Source: Chryseobacterium indoltheticum
GTDB lineage: Bacteria; Bacteroidota; Bacteroidia; Flavobacteriales; Weeksellaceae
Reading direction: 5' to 3'
Assembly: GCF_003815915.1 (NCBI RefSeq)
Contig: NZ_CP033929.1
Location: 1,302,001 to 1,366,000 of the forward strand
DNA: 64,000 bases
Both the position numbers and the translations under genes were made by a program. Shown here piece by piece: positions 1 to 8,354 of this stretch. The notes under the pieces are model-generated. The model was given only the letters and a program-made list of their open reading frames with translations, searched no databases and was not told the origin of the DNA. Position 1 is the stretch's first letter. The number at the start of each line of letters is the position of its first letter.

Positions 1-52
1 AATATGTTTATGAAACTGATATTAATTCAACAAGAACTTATCGTCATTAGAA

Positions 53-985
53 TTAAATATGACACATAATCTTATTCTGATAACTTTTCGGCGTCACACC
101 AACCAATTGTTTAAAAACCCTTGTGAAATAATTAGTATCAGAAAAACCGGTTTGAAAGGCAGTTTCCTTGATGCTGTTATTTAAAGCTAAAAGTTCTTTT
201 GCCCTATTAATTCGTTCCTGAAGAATAAAATCATTAGGCGAAGTTCCTAGTTCATCTTTAAACATTTTAAAGAAGTTTGATTTGCTTACATAAGCCAGTT
301 TCGCAATGCTGTCAATTGAAAGTTTTTGGTGGATATTTTTCTTGATATAATCTACTACAAACCCGATTCTGGATTTATTTTTAGCAATATTTTTTTCTAC
401 CATAGTTCTTGCCTGAGTTTGCATCAGCCTTATTAGTAATTCCTTCAAAGCAAAATCTGCCATAATATCTTTCTGTGAATTATCATCCATTGCAATTCTC
501 ATAATATTGTTGGTTGCAGAAGCCAAAGACTTATTATTAAACAGAAAATACTCATCCAGCTGTATATTCCATGTTGAGGTTTCATCAACTTTTGGAAAAT
601 TGTAGTTGAGGTGATTCAGAGAATTTTCAATGAATTCTGGATTTAAGCTTAAAGAAATACATTGAGAAGGGGTTTCGTCTGCATCAGGAAAATCGATGAC
701 CATCGTTTCACCGGGAGCGACCAAAATGCTTTCTCCGGGATGGTAATCAAAATAATTGGTTTTATTTTCCAGTTTCATGTGCTTTCTACCGCGGAGCATT
801 GCTGTAAATGCAATGTTGTCAAAATGTAGTTTTACGCCGTAAGCAGACTTGTGGGTTTCGTAAATGCTAAATTCACAGTTGTTTAGATTGAATAATGTCT
901 GGTTTTCGACCAAGTTCAAAAGCTGGCTTTCCTTCTTTAATTCAGGAGTATTTAATAAAAACTTGTTATCATTCATTTCTAACAT
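53..985 (-). CDS. AraC family transcriptional regulator
   Basis: A 310-residue regulator. The C-terminal ~100 residues (about 210-305) form a double helix-turn-helix AraC/XylS DNA-binding domain, with the typical second helix region around FKQLVGVTPKSYQ. The N-terminal ~190 residues look like a cupin-type sensor domain (for example YHPGESILVAPGE). It is transcribed away from the aldehyde dehydrogenase gene at 1155, and AraC regulators of this type commonly control an adjacent aldehyde dehydrogenase. I therefore infer that it senses an alcohol or aldehyde and controls that gene. The effector is not visible in the sequence. Confidence 0.9.
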   Translation of the reverse strand: MLEMNDNKFLLNTPELKKESQLLNLVENQTLFNLNNCEFSIYETHKSAYGVKLHFDNIAFTAMLRGRKHMKLENKTNYFDYHPGESILVAPGETMVIDFPDADETPSQCISLSLNPEFIENSLNHLNYNFPKVDETSTWNIQLDEYFLFNNKSLASATNNIMRIAMDDNSQKDIMADFALKELLIRLMQTQARTMVEKNIAKNKSRIGFVVDYIKKNIHQKLSIDSIAKLAYVSKSNFFKMFKDELGTSPNDFILQERINRAKELLALNNSIKETAFQTGFSDTNYFTRVFKQLVGVTPKSYQNKIMCHI

Positions 986-1154
986 TTTTCGAGACCTATC
1001 TATTCAAATATAAAGATTAATTGACTATTTATTTGTTAATGAAACGATAAAAATTAGAACGGTGTACTATTTTAATATTTTTTTGTAGGATTCTGCTATT
1101 CAATTCTCTTTGCTGTATGTAATTTGGCTTTAGATAAAAATTAAACATATTAAT
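986..1154. promoter_or_regulatory. divergent promoter region between AraC regulator and aldehyde dehydrogenase
   Basis: A 169-bp AT-rich gap between two divergent genes must hold both promoters and the likely AraC binding sites. I do not see an exact TAnnTTTG element; the nearest match for the rightward gene is TATGTAATTTGG close to 1116-1127. Assignment rests on position. Confidence 0.5.
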
Positions 1155-2684
1155 ATGAGCACAACAACAGAACAGCAATCGGCTACCACTTTACAGTGGC
1201 CGGAGTTTAAAAATCAATACAATAATTATATTGACGGCAAGTTTACAGCACCGGTTAACGGGCAGTATTTTGATGTGGTTTCTCCGGTTGACGGGAAAGT
1301 TTTCACGCAGGCAGCACATTCATCCAAAGAAGATTTAGAATTAGCGGTAAATGCTGCAGAAAAAGCATTTCAAACCTGGAAAGACACTTCTTCTACAGAA
1401 AGAAGCATTATCCTGAATAAAATTGCAGATAGAATTGAGCAGAATTTAGAATATATAGCAACGGTCGAGACTATTGATAACGGTAAAGCAGTAAGAGAAA
1501 CTTTGGCAGCAGATATTCCTTTGGCAATTGATCATTTCAGATATTTTGCATCGGTCATCAGAGCAGAAGAAGGTTCTCACAACGAATTGGATAAAGATAC
1601 GGTTTCGTTAATCGTTCATGAGCCTTTAGGAGTAATTGCTCAAATCATTCCTTGGAATTTTCCAATTCTTATGGCGGTTTGGAAATTAGCTCCGGCTTTG
1701 GCAGCAGGTAATTGCGTGGTTTTAAAGCCTGCAGAAAGTACACCGGTCTCTATCTTGGTTTTAATGGAATTAATAGGCGATTTGCTTCCGGCGGGAGTCG
1801 TAAATATCGTTAATGGTTTTGGAGCAGAATTGGGAAGAGCTTTGGTAACCAATCCGAAAGTGAACAAAGCAGCATTTACAGGTTCTACAGCAACAGGTCG
1901 TTTGGTAATGCAATATGCGACAGAAAATATTATTCCGGTGACTTTAGAATTGGGAGGGAAATCTCCAAACGTATTCTTCAGTTCAGTGATGGATGCAGAT
2001 GATGCATTTTTAGATAAAGCGATTGAAGGAGCAGTACTTTTTGCTTTAAATCAGGGTGAGATTTGTACCTGTCCGTCAAGATTGTTGGTACAGGAAGATA
2101 TTGCAGACGCTTTCATTGCAAAAGTTATCGAAAGAGTAAAAGCAATCAAAGTAGGAAATCCCTTAGATAAAACGGTGATGATGGGTGCTCAGGCTTCAAA
2201 AATTCAAAAAGACAAGATTCTTTCTTATATCAAATTGGGTAAAGAAGAAGGTGCAGAAGTTTTAGTGGGTGGTGATGTAAATAATGTTGGAGAAGGTTTA
2301 GATGAAGGATATTACATTCAGCCGACCATTTTCAAAGGAAACAACAGAATGAGAATTTTCCAGGAAGAAATTTTCGGACCGGTTCTGGCTTTCACAACGT
2401 TTAAAGACGAAGAAGAAGGAATCAAAATCGCCAACGATACTATTTACGGATTAGGAGCAGGAGTTTGGACGAGAGATGCACACCAGTTGTACAATGTGCC
2501 GCGTCAGATTCAGGCGGGTAGAGTTTGGGTCAATCAATATCACTCATATCCTGCAGGAGCGCCGTTTGGAGGGTACAAACAATCGGGTATCGGTAGAGAA
2601 AACCATAAAATGATGTTAGATCATTACCGTCAGACGAAGAATATGTTGATCTCTTACAACAAAAATAAATTAGGTTTCTTTTAA
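1155..2684 (+). CDS. NAD(P)-dependent aldehyde dehydrogenase (ExaC/AldB-like)
   Basis: A full-length (509 aa) aldehyde dehydrogenase that oxidises aldehydes to acids in the cytoplasm. Visible motifs are the Rossmann-fold segment IIPWNFP (~165-171), the general-base motif LELGGKSPN with Glu265, and the active-site motif [11 protein letters not shown] with catalytic Cys304. The second Cys two residues later is typical of the ExaC/acetaldehyde dehydrogenase II subgroup. A divergent AraC regulator precedes it and a DUF779 gene follows, an association seen repeatedly for this subgroup, so short-chain or volatile aldehydes are the likely substrates (inference). Confidence 0.93.
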   Translation: MSTTTEQQSATTLQWPEFKNQYNNYIDGKFTAPVNGQYFDVVSPVDGKVFTQAAHSSKEDLELAVNAAEKAFQTWKDTSSTERSIILNKIADRIEQNLEYIATVETIDNGKAVRETLAADIPLAIDHFRYFASVIRAEEGSHNELDKDTVSLIVHEPLGVIAQIIPWNFPILMAVWKLAPALAAGNCVVLKPAESTPVSILVLMELIGDLLPAGVVNIVNGFGAELGRALVTNPKVNKAAFTGSTATGRLVMQYATENIIPVTLELGGKSPNVFFSSVMDADDAFLDKAIEGAVLFALNQGEICTCPSRLLVQEDIADAFIAKVIERVKAIKVGNPLDKTVMMGAQASKIQKDKILSYIKLGKEEGAEVLVGGDVNNVGEGLDEGYYIQPTIFKGNNRMRIFQEEIFGPVLAFTTFKDEEEGIKIANDTIYGLGAGVWTRDAHQLYNVPRQIQAGRVWVNQYHSYPAGAPFGGYKQSGIGRENHKMMLDHYRQTKNMLISYNKNKLGFF

Positions 2685-2696
2685 TTTAAATATTTA

Positions 2697-2840
2697 GGGC
2701 GTGCCCGTTTTCCCCGTTTGTCACGGGGAAAACGGTCGGGCTATCCATGGCTGCACTTCGTTTCGGTGCTTCACACCGGCGAGGAACTCGCCGCCCTTCC
2801 TATCCCTCACGCAGAAGTGGTGTGAAAAACACGTCCCTAT
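2697..2840. repeat. structured intergenic repeat, GGGCGTGCCC type
   Basis: The segment starts GGGCGTGCCC and is unusually GC-rich for this genome. It contains a perfect 13-bp hairpin (2705-2717 with 2723-2735, loop TTGTC), a second hairpin GGCGAG/CTCGCC (2778-2783 with 2787-2792), and an enclosing pair TTCACACC/GGTGTGAA (2770-2777 with 2819-2826). From memory, similar blocks (GGTCGGGCTATCC ... CTATCCCTCACGCA) recur between genes in flavobacterial genomes. I do not know a formal name or function. It lies between the aldehyde dehydrogenase stop codon and its terminator, so it would be transcribed as 3' UTR. Confidence 0.7.
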
Positions 2841-2854
2841 ATTTGGTTTATGTA

Positions 2855-2889
2855 AAGCCTGACAATGCTTGTTTTGTCAGGCTTTTTTT
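2855..2889 (+). terminator. Rho-independent terminator of the aldehyde dehydrogenase
   Basis: An 11-bp perfect stem AAGCCTGACAA/TTGTCAGGCTT (2855-2865 with 2874-2884) is followed by a T run. Confidence 0.85.
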
Positions 2890-2959
2890 AACTTTATAAA
2901 ATAGACAAAGACTAAGCTCGACTTAATCAAAGTTTAATAAACCAAATTCTGTTTGAAAG

Positions 2960-3150
2960 ACTTTAAAATGACTTAGGAGTCTGAAGCGTTAAGAAAATTC
3001 TTCTGCCTGAAGCGCGATACAAATGTTCAACCGAAGGGAAAAATAAGTTCTCGCGCAAGTTTAGAATTTTCAGTGAATTGAATTAATTTTCAGCGAAAGA
3101 ATCCAAGTCTTGAACTTTTGGTTCTTTTGTTTCAAGACAAAAGAACAATA
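2960..3150. other. leader of the DUF779 gene with two mutually exclusive hairpins
   Basis: This part of the 477-bp gap before the DUF779 gene contains GTCTTGAA/TTCAAGAC (3107-3114 with 3131-3138) and GTTCTTTTGT/ACAAAAGAAC (3121-3130 with 3137-3146). The first places one arm of the second in its loop, and the two share bases 3137-3138, so they cannot both form. The second ends 15 nt before the start codon. I believe similar text recurs in related genomes, so it may be a dispersed repeat rather than a specific regulator. Confidence 0.45.
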
Positions 3151-3161
3151 AAAAAATCATT

Positions 3162-3548
3162 ATGGAAACAAAAAAAATATCAAGACTCTCAGTTACAGAA
3201 AAAGCATTGGAGGTAATCTGGGAGCTAGAGAAAAAGTATGGTGATCTGATGTTTTACCAGGCCGGAGGTTGTTGTGAAGGAACGCAGCCACAATGTTTTG
3301 AGAAAGGAGGTTATTTTCCAAGAATGAACGATGCAATGATCGGAACCATCAACGGACATGAGTTCTGGATCGACCGCGACCTTTTCGAATATTGGCAGTA
3401 CTCGCATTTTACATTAGATATTTTAGAAGGTTTCGGTCCGGGCGGGTTTTCTCTGGAAACCCCTTTAGGAAAAACCTTTAAAGTGCATTACAAACTTTTT
3501 ACGGCGGATGAATTGAAGAATTTAGAAGAGGTAAAACGAAGTGAATAA
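3162..3548 (+). CDS. DUF779 domain-containing protein
   Basis: A 128-residue protein matching DUF779 over its whole length. Its recognisable features are the Cys-rich segment QAGGCCEGTQPQC (about residues 33-45) and the FGPGGFSLETPLGKTF block near the C-terminus. DUF779 proteins are regularly encoded beside ExaC-type aldehyde dehydrogenases, as here. The molecular function is not established; the cysteines suggest metal or thiol chemistry (inference). The gap to the dehydrogenase contains a terminator, so DUF779 probably has its own promoter. Confidence 0.85.
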   Translation: METKKISRLSVTEKALEVIWELEKKYGDLMFYQAGGCCEGTQPQCFEKGGYFPRMNDAMIGTINGHEFWIDRDLFEYWQYSHFTLDILEGFGPGGFSLETPLGKTFKVHYKLFTADELKNLEEVKRSE

Positions 3549-3690
3549 ATAAAGTCCGCATCAGGAACCACAAAGTATTTCAAAACAATAGTCTTGGTTG
3601 TCCCATGTATGCTAGTAGAAAAGCTTACCATAAGAACCACGAAGTAGTTTAACTGAATTTATACTTGTGTTGATTTCAATTGAATCTGTA

Positions 3691-3745
3691 AAAATCTGTG
3701 AAGTCTGTAGGATATTTTTTTCCACTCATAGACTTCACAGATTTT
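3691..3745. repeat. long hairpin of AATCTGTGAAGTCT type, possible 3' terminator
   Basis: Inverted arms AAAATCTGTGAAGTCT (3691-3706) and AGACTTCACAGATTTT (3730-3745) pair perfectly over 16 bp. It could end the DUF779 transcript. The phrase looks like a dispersed flavobacterial spacer repeat. The rest of 3549-3858 shows no gene. Confidence 0.55.
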
Positions 3746-3858
3746 CTTTTACTTAGATATTGTCGATATAAATCTCAAGCATTGTAGAAGTTTATCTGGA
3801 GACAAGTATTGCAAAGAAAAATTTAATAATTTTATTTTATAATTTAAATAATACACAA

Positions 3859-4245
3859 ATGTCAATCAAGTACACCGTAATCGAACGTGGCGAACCAGGC
3901 GTGACTGGCGGGGGAATCAAAAAATGGTATGCACAGGTAAAGTATGATGGTGAGATGACCATCGACAATCTTGTAGATGAGATAGAGAAATTCTCCGCAC
4001 TCAGTGAGGCAGATATACGTGGGGTTATCATTGCGCTGGAGAATGTCATCCAGAAAGAACTCGTCAATGGAAAAATCATCCGGCTCGACAAGCTGGGCAG
4101 CTTTTACCCAAGTCTTAGCAGCAGTGGTGCAGAAACCGAAGAGAAATTCACATCTACACTCATCAAAAGTGCCAAGGTAAATTACCGTCCGGGAAAGAGA
4201 ATCGAAGATGCATTAAGTGTTGCCGATTTCACCAAAGACAAATAA
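3859..4245 (+). CDS. HU-like DNA-binding protein (Bacteroidota HU-HIG type)
   Basis: A 128-residue HU/IHF-fold protein. The N-terminal ~20 residues (MSIKYTVIERGEPG) and C-terminal RPGKRIEDAL segment match the Bacteroidota-specific HU-like family (HU-HIG) rather than the classical 90-aa HU. The middle contains the HU motif LVDEIEKFSALSEADIRGV and the beta-arm base LDKLGSFYPSL. It is expected to bend or coat DNA. It stands alone, and is followed immediately by a phased 22-bp repeat array and an apparent terminator. Members of this family are often found near mobile DNA, and a restriction-gene remnant follows here. Confidence 0.88.
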   Translation: MSIKYTVIERGEPGVTGGGIKKWYAQVKYDGEMTIDNLVDEIEKFSALSEADIRGVIIALENVIQKELVNGKIIRLDKLGSFYPSLSSSGAETEEKFTSTLIKSAKVNYRPGKRIEDALSVADFTKDK

Positions 4246-4254
4246 TACTAAAAA

Positions 4255-4332
4255 TCACTGCGCAGTCACAACCCCGTCACTGCGCACCGAAGACCTCTTC
4301 ACTGCGCAGTCATCACACGATGGATGCGCAGT
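4255..4332. repeat. 22-bp phased array of TCACTGCGCA/ACTGCGCAGT boxes
   Basis: ACTGCGCAGT, a perfect palindrome, occurs at 4257-4266 and 4301-4310. Partial copies are ACTGCGCA at 4279-4286 and TGCGCAGT at 4325-4332 (virtual start 4323). The copies are spaced exactly 22 bp, about two helical turns, and the 12-nt spacers differ. The array begins nine bases after the HU-like stop codon. Confidence 0.85.
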
Positions 4333-4339
4333 CTTTTTT
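4301..4339 (+). terminator. probable terminator of the HU-like gene, built from the repeat array
   Basis: ACTGCGCA (4301-4308) pairs with TGCGCAGT (4325-4332) across a 16-nt loop, followed after one base by six Ts (4334-4339). Confidence 0.55.
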
Positions 4340-4345
4340 GAGAGG

Positions 4346-4774
4346 GCAGTGGGTTCAGTTTATAGCAATTGGAAGATTGAGAAACTGGCAGGAAGATTCA
4401 GTTACTCAAAAGCCAATCTTGGAAGAAAAGCGACCTCACTTACCTATGTTGATGGCTCTCCAAAGCCAGAGATTACTCAAGGTTTAATCGGAACCAAGTT
4501 TATAGAAGGAATACCAACGGAAAAGCATTTATATTCTACAGTCCCGACTTATGTATCTCGTAAAAAGGATAATGGTGAGAAGATCCTCAACATTATTGTA
4601 GAAACGAAAGATATTGATAAAAAATCTTCTTTAAGGAAAATAGAAGATGCCAAAATAGATTGTGCTAAAGAATTCTTTAATCAGTTAACAATAGATGGAT
4701 ACAAGGCAGAATTCAAAACCCAGCTTAATAATAAGAGAATCCGTCAGATCATTGATGAGGTATTGGCAGAATAA
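4346..4774 (+). pseudogene. 3' remnant of a type III restriction endonuclease (Res) gene
   Basis: The open frame encodes about 140 residues that read like the C-terminal end of a type III Res subunit: KANLGRKATSLTYVDGSPKP, then ITQGLIGTKFIEGIPTEKHLY, then GEKILNIIVETKDIDKKSSL and CAKEFFNQLT ... LNNKRIRQIIDEVL. The ETK of the PD-(D/E)XK nuclease is kept. The stretch that should carry the preceding SPD motif is shortened to about STVPTYVSRKKD, and the whole helicase part is absent. No modification (mod) gene is nearby. I read it as a decayed, internally deleted remnant. An in-frame start further upstream (4217) overlaps the HU-like gene and is unlikely. Confidence 0.72.
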
Positions 4775-4803
4775 AAGAAAGTTTCGTTTTAGATTATACA
4801 AAG

Positions 4804-4831
4804 TGCAAGTTGTAAGGACTTGCAATTTTAT
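4804..4831. terminator. hairpin between convergent units
   Basis: TGCAAGT (4804-4810) pairs with ACTTGCA (4818-4824), followed by ATTTTATT. It sits between the Res remnant and the 3' end of the leftward symporter gene. Confidence 0.5.
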
Positions 4832-4858
4832 TGATGAACAGTTTTATAGATGGATAAA

Positions 4859-6058
4859 TCAAACCTTCACGAACCGATTCACAAACATCGCCGCTACAAC
4901 ATCTCCGACCGCATTCAAAACCGTCGCCAACGGATCTACCAAAGTTCCGATAATGATCACGGCGGGAATAGCTTCCTGTGGCAAGCTGTAAACAGAAATC
5001 ATCAGCATTTCACCAATATAACCACCATTCGGAATTCCACCAGCGACGATACTTACGAAAACAGTGATTCCTAAAGCTAGCAAAAGATTAGAAGGTTCAA
5101 AAAAATCTCTCCCGATAATCTGAAAAGCTACATATATTTTAATAATCGAAGACATTGACGAACCGTTTTTATGCAATGTCGTCCCAATCGGTATCACCAA
5201 ATTGGCAATCGAACTTGGAACTCCTATCCGTGATGCAGCTACCAAATTGGTGGGCATTGTTGCAAAGCTACTGCAGGTACTCAATGCGGTTAAGGTCGGA
5301 AGAATTGCATTTTTCCAGAAACTTTTTATTCCGTTTTGTCCGTTTGCCATAAAAGCATAGAGCGTGAAAAAGACAAAGAAGTAGATAATTCCTGCAACGT
5401 AATATAAACCAAGCGGTTTAGCGTAAAAACCAAAAAGCTGAGGTCCCAATGTGGCAACCTGATATGCAAAGTATGCTCCCAAACCGATGGGTGCAATTTT
5501 CATAATCATTAAAAGAAGTTCTTTCATTACTTCATAGCCTGAAGCAATAAAAACCCTGAATGGTTTCCCGTTTTCGCCTGATTTTCTGGCTGCAAAACCG
5601 GTAAGGAAAGCAAAAATAAGAAGCGCGAGCATATTTTTTCGGGAAAACAATTCGGTAAACTCACCAACGGTAAAAAAGCTTACAATTCTATCGCCCCAAT
5701 TTTCTTCTTTGGTAGCTTCAGTAATCAGTTCTGTACTTCCTGATATGGATGAAACGGGAAAAAGATAGACTGCGCTAATCGTAAAAACTGCTGCAGTCAA
5801 TATAAAAAAGAGAAATGTAAAAGACATTACCAGAAGGATTTTACCAAACTTAGATTCCTGCTCAAGAGAAGCAATGGAATTTGAAACGGCAAAAAATACA
5901 AGCGGAACTACACTTACAAAAAGAAGATTAAGGAAAATGTCCCCCAGAGGTTTTATGTACTCCACGATTTGTGGAGCAATAATACCGATAATACTTCCCA
6001 CGGTGATTCCCAGAAGTAAAAGCAAAATTCCGGAATAGTTTTTTAAGACCTCTTTCAT
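4859..6058 (-). CDS. dicarboxylate/amino acid:cation symporter (DAACS family)
   Basis: A 399-residue polytopic membrane protein of the GltP/DctA type. It begins with hydrophobic helices (LLLLLGITVGSIIGIIAP). It carries the family's serine-rich re-entrant region ALSTCSSFATMPTNL and the later segment VIPIGTTLHKNGSSM, matching the conserved LP.G.T.N..G region of the family. It should move glutamate, aspartate or C4-dicarboxylates into the cell with Na+ or H+; the exact substrate cannot be read. It is a single-gene unit, divergent from cbpA. Confidence 0.9.
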   Translation of the reverse strand: MKEVLKNYSGILLLLLGITVGSIIGIIAPQIVEYIKPLGDIFLNLLFVSVVPLVFFAVSNSIASLEQESKFGKILLVMSFTFLFFILTAAVFTISAVYLFPVSSISGSTELITEATKEENWGDRIVSFFTVGEFTELFSRKNMLALLIFAFLTGFAARKSGENGKPFRVFIASGYEVMKELLLMIMKIAPIGLGAYFAYQVATLGPQLFGFYAKPLGLYYVAGIIYFFVFFTLYAFMANGQNGIKSFWKNAILPTLTALSTCSSFATMPTNLVAASRIGVPSSIANLVIPIGTTLHKNGSSMSSIIKIYVAFQIIGRDFFEPSNLLLALGITVFVSIVAGGIPNGGYIGEMLMISVYSLPQEAIPAVIIIGTLVDPLATVLNAVGDVVAAMFVNRFVKV

Positions 6059-6203
6059 AGGTGGATATTTCTTGTTTCTGACTAATTATTGTATTAATCA
6101 GTATTTGAACTTCAGTTTAGTAATGGCGACGTTCAGCCTGATTTTTATCAAAGATAGATTTATTTTTAACAATTTCTTAGATGCATGTTCGCCTTAATTT
6201 TTC

Positions 6204-6211
6204 TAAATTTG
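6204..6211 (+). promoter_or_regulatory. -7 promoter element of cbpA
   Basis: TAAATTTG fits the Bacteroidota consensus TAnnTTTG and lies 17 bp before the cbpA start codon, implying a very short leader. A clear TTG at -33 is not obvious. Confidence 0.55.
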
Positions 6212-6228
6212 AGTAAACATTCGTTTCT

Positions 6229-7143
6229 ATGGCTTATATAGATTATTACAAAATTTTAGGCGTAGACAAAAGCGCAACTCAGGATGCTATTAAAAAAGCG
6301 TATCGCAAACAGGCAAGAAAACTCCATCCAGACCTTAATCCGAACGACAAAGAGGCAGAAAAACAGTTCAAAGAGCTGAATGAAGCCAATGAAGTGCTCA
6401 GTAATCCTGAAAACCGTGCCAAGTACGATAAGTATGGTGAAAACTGGAAGCATGGTGAAGAATACGAAAAAGCCCAACAACAGCAAAGACAGCAATATCA
6501 AGGCGGAAACTACGGCGGTGGATTCTCTGGTGCCGATTTTGGAGAAGGTGAAGATTTTTCAGATTTTTTCCAAAGCATGTTTGGCGGAGCAGGTGGCGGT
6601 TTCGGGAGAAGTTCACGCGGCAGTGCCTCCGGAAAGTTTAAAGGTCAGGATGTTCAGGCAGAATTAAATTTAAACTTAAAAGAAGCAGCAACAACGCATC
6701 AGCAGACTTTTGATATCAATGGTAAAAAGGTAAGAATCACAATTCCCGCCGGAGTGTATGACGGGCAGCAAATAAAATTAAAAGGTCACGGAAATCCGGG
6801 CGTTAACGGCGGTCCGAGCGGAGATTTGTATATTACTTTTAATATCAATCCTGATCCTAATTTTGAAAGAGTAGGAGATGATCTGAAAACTAAAGTTACA
6901 ATTGATCTTTACACGGCAGTTTTAGGCGGCGAAGTGTATGTAAGCACTTTGGAGGGAAGCGTTAATCTGAAAGTAAAACCCGGAACACAAAACGGAACAA
7001 CGGTAAGACTAAAAGGAAAAGGCTTTCCAATCTATAAAAAAGACGGTCAATTTGGTGATTTATTTGTGACGTATGATGTAAAATTGCCGACCGATCTTAC
7101 AGATAAGCAGAAAGAACTTTTTGAACAACTTAAAAATTCCTAA
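6229..7143 (+). CDS. cbpA: J-domain co-chaperone CbpA
   Basis: A 304-residue DnaJ-family co-chaperone. The N-terminal J domain has the HPD motif at residues 33-35. A Gly/Phe-rich linker follows (~85-135, [19 protein letters not shown]). The two C-terminal substrate-binding beta domains follow (~145-300, with [19 protein letters not shown]). There is no Cys-rich zinc domain, which separates it from DnaJ and matches CbpA. It stimulates DnaK ATPase and, in the enterobacterial homologue, binds curved DNA. A CbpM-like gene starts 3 bp downstream, the usual CbpA-CbpM pairing. Confidence 0.92.
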   Translation: MAYIDYYKILGVDKSATQDAIKKAYRKQARKLHPDLNPNDKEAEKQFKELNEANEVLSNPENRAKYDKYGENWKHGEEYEKAQQQQRQQYQGGNYGGGFSGADFGEGEDFSDFFQSMFGGAGGGFGRSSRGSASGKFKGQDVQAELNLNLKEAATTHQQTFDINGKKVRITIPAGVYDGQQIKLKGHGNPGVNGGPSGDLYITFNINPDPNFERVGDDLKTKVTIDLYTAVLGGEVYVSTLEGSVNLKVKPGTQNGTTVRLKGKGFPIYKKDGQFGDLFVTYDVKLPTDLTDKQKELFEQLKNS

Positions 7144-7146
7144 GCT

Positions 7147-7449
7147 ATGAGTGAAAGAATATCACGCGAAGAGCTCGTACAGATTTATAATATTGAAATT
7201 ACTTTTTTTGATGAATTGGTAGATTCGGGTTTGCTGAATATAGAGACGGATAATGAAATTCGTTATCTGATGTATGAAGATCTTCCCACATTTGAGCGAT
7301 TTACCAATTGGCATTACGATCTGGAAATTAATCTTCCCGGTCTTGAAGTAATCCACAATATGCTTCAGAAAATGGAAAATTTAAATCAGATCAACCGTGA
7401 GTTAATGCAAAAACTTTCGGCGATAAGTGATAAATATGAGGATATTTAA
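7147..7449 (+). CDS. cbpM: chaperone modulator CbpM
   Basis: A 100-residue protein with a MerR-like N-terminal helix-turn-helix (ISREELVQIYNIEITFFDEL) and a C-terminal helical part. This fits the CbpM/chaperone-modulator family, which binds the J domain of CbpA and inhibits it. Its start lies 3 bp behind the cbpA stop, so the two are surely co-transcribed and probably translationally coupled. Confidence 0.85.
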   Translation: MSERISREELVQIYNIEITFFDELVDSGLLNIETDNEIRYLMYEDLPTFERFTNWHYDLEINLPGLEVIHNMLQKMENLNQINRELMQKLSAISDKYEDI

Positions 7450-7480
7450 TTTAGTTTTGTAAACTATAAAAACTCATTAC

Positions 7481-8017
7481 ATGGCAAGACTCAACGACGA
7501 TAAGATCATTAATTTACAGATCAACAAAAAAGATTTTGAAGAGATTTACCTTCATGGAGACCAGGGAAGCCTTTTTTTCTCACCAACTGTGAAAGGGAAG
7601 TTGATCACCACAATCGTAGTAGCTGTGATTTTGTTGGTTTTATTTTACTTTAAAGATGATTTAAGTAAAGAGAAATTCGGGATTTTATACTTTGTGAGTT
7701 TCCTTTTTCTGCTTTGTGCGGTCTACTTATCTTTAGCGATCAATAAAGTTTCAAAATGGAAAAAGGAAGTGGTAAAATATCTTAAAACACTTGAAAATAC
7801 AGATATTTACCAAATTCAGTTTAATGCTAAAGTTTTTAAAGTAAACCTTAATGACAATAAAGAAACCAGTCTTTGGACAGAATTCACGGCTGCAGAGATC
7901 AGCGATAAATTTATCGGTTTAGAAGGGAAATTCAATTATATGTTTCCAAAAAAGTCAATGCAGGAAGCAGATTTCGAATTGCTGAAGCAAGCGGTGCAAA
8001 CGAATGTTTTGAAATAG
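7481..8017 (+). CDS. YcxB-like membrane protein
   Basis: A 178-residue protein of unknown function. Two adjacent transmembrane helices (~39-57 LITTIVVAVILLVLFYF and ~68-88) are followed by a cytoplasmic domain with an IYQIQFNAKVFKVNL ... LWTEFTAAEISDKFIGLEG pattern. That resembles the PH-like YcxB-type C-terminal domain. It begins 31 bp after cbpM and may be part of that operon. A second protein of this general type is encoded at 59135-59623. Confidence 0.6.
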   Translation: MARLNDDKIINLQINKKDFEEIYLHGDQGSLFFSPTVKGKLITTIVVAVILLVLFYFKDDLSKEKFGILYFVSFLFLLCAVYLSLAINKVSKWKKEVVKYLKTLENTDIYQIQFNAKVFKVNLNDNKETSLWTEFTAAEISDKFIGLEGKFNYMFPKKSMQEADFELLKQAVQTNVLK

Positions 8018-8108
8018 AACTTAGAAAAATCGTTTGCTTTAAAATTTTTGCTTCCTCAATAAATTTAATGCTTTTAAGTAATCATCAAAATCTTGTTTAT
8101 AAATAAAA

Positions 8109-8232
8109 TTTGTGCATTCGTGGCAAAAATATAGGATACTAAACTAATACTGATTGTATGAATTTTCGTAAATGATGAGAAGGGTATCTTTGTAAATATG
8201 CGTATAAAAGTTAATAGCCACGAATACACAAA
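8109..8232. repeat. inverted repeat of the GCCACGAATnCACAAA type
   Basis: TTTGTGCATTCGTGGC (8109-8124) and GCCACGAATACACAAA (8217-8232) are inverted copies with one mismatch. A related phrase occurs at 23647. The 337-bp gap 8018-8354 otherwise holds no credible gene; the small leftward frame in it has no family features. Confidence 0.6.
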
Positions 8233-8300
8233 GCTAATTGTTAGTATTTTTAAATGATTTGTTGTGTATTGTTGTTTCATCATGACTAGACAATTTAAAT

Positions 8301-8334
8301 AAATAAAAAACTCAGAGCAAATACTCTGAGTTTT
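8301..8334 (-). terminator. terminator of the cysteine synthase-like gene
   Basis: CTCAGAG (8311-8317) and CTCTGAG (8324-8330) form the stem. On the minus strand a T run follows (AAAAAA on the plus strand at 8305-8310). T residues on the other side suggest it can work in both directions. Confidence 0.8.
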
Positions 8335-8354
8335 GTTTTATAATGAAAAGCTGA

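Noticed and set aside
4255..4332. CRISPR array
   Set aside because: The repeated core is only about 10 bp with 12-nt spacers, and no cas gene is present.
4217..4345. Counting the first ~43 codons as part of the Res remnant
   Set aside because: They overlap the HU-like gene and repeat array and show no similarity to Res proteins.
8074..8283. 69-codon leftward frame in the gap after the YcxB-like gene
   Set aside because: Much of it is made of the GCCACGAAT inverted repeat; no family features and no clear start signals.
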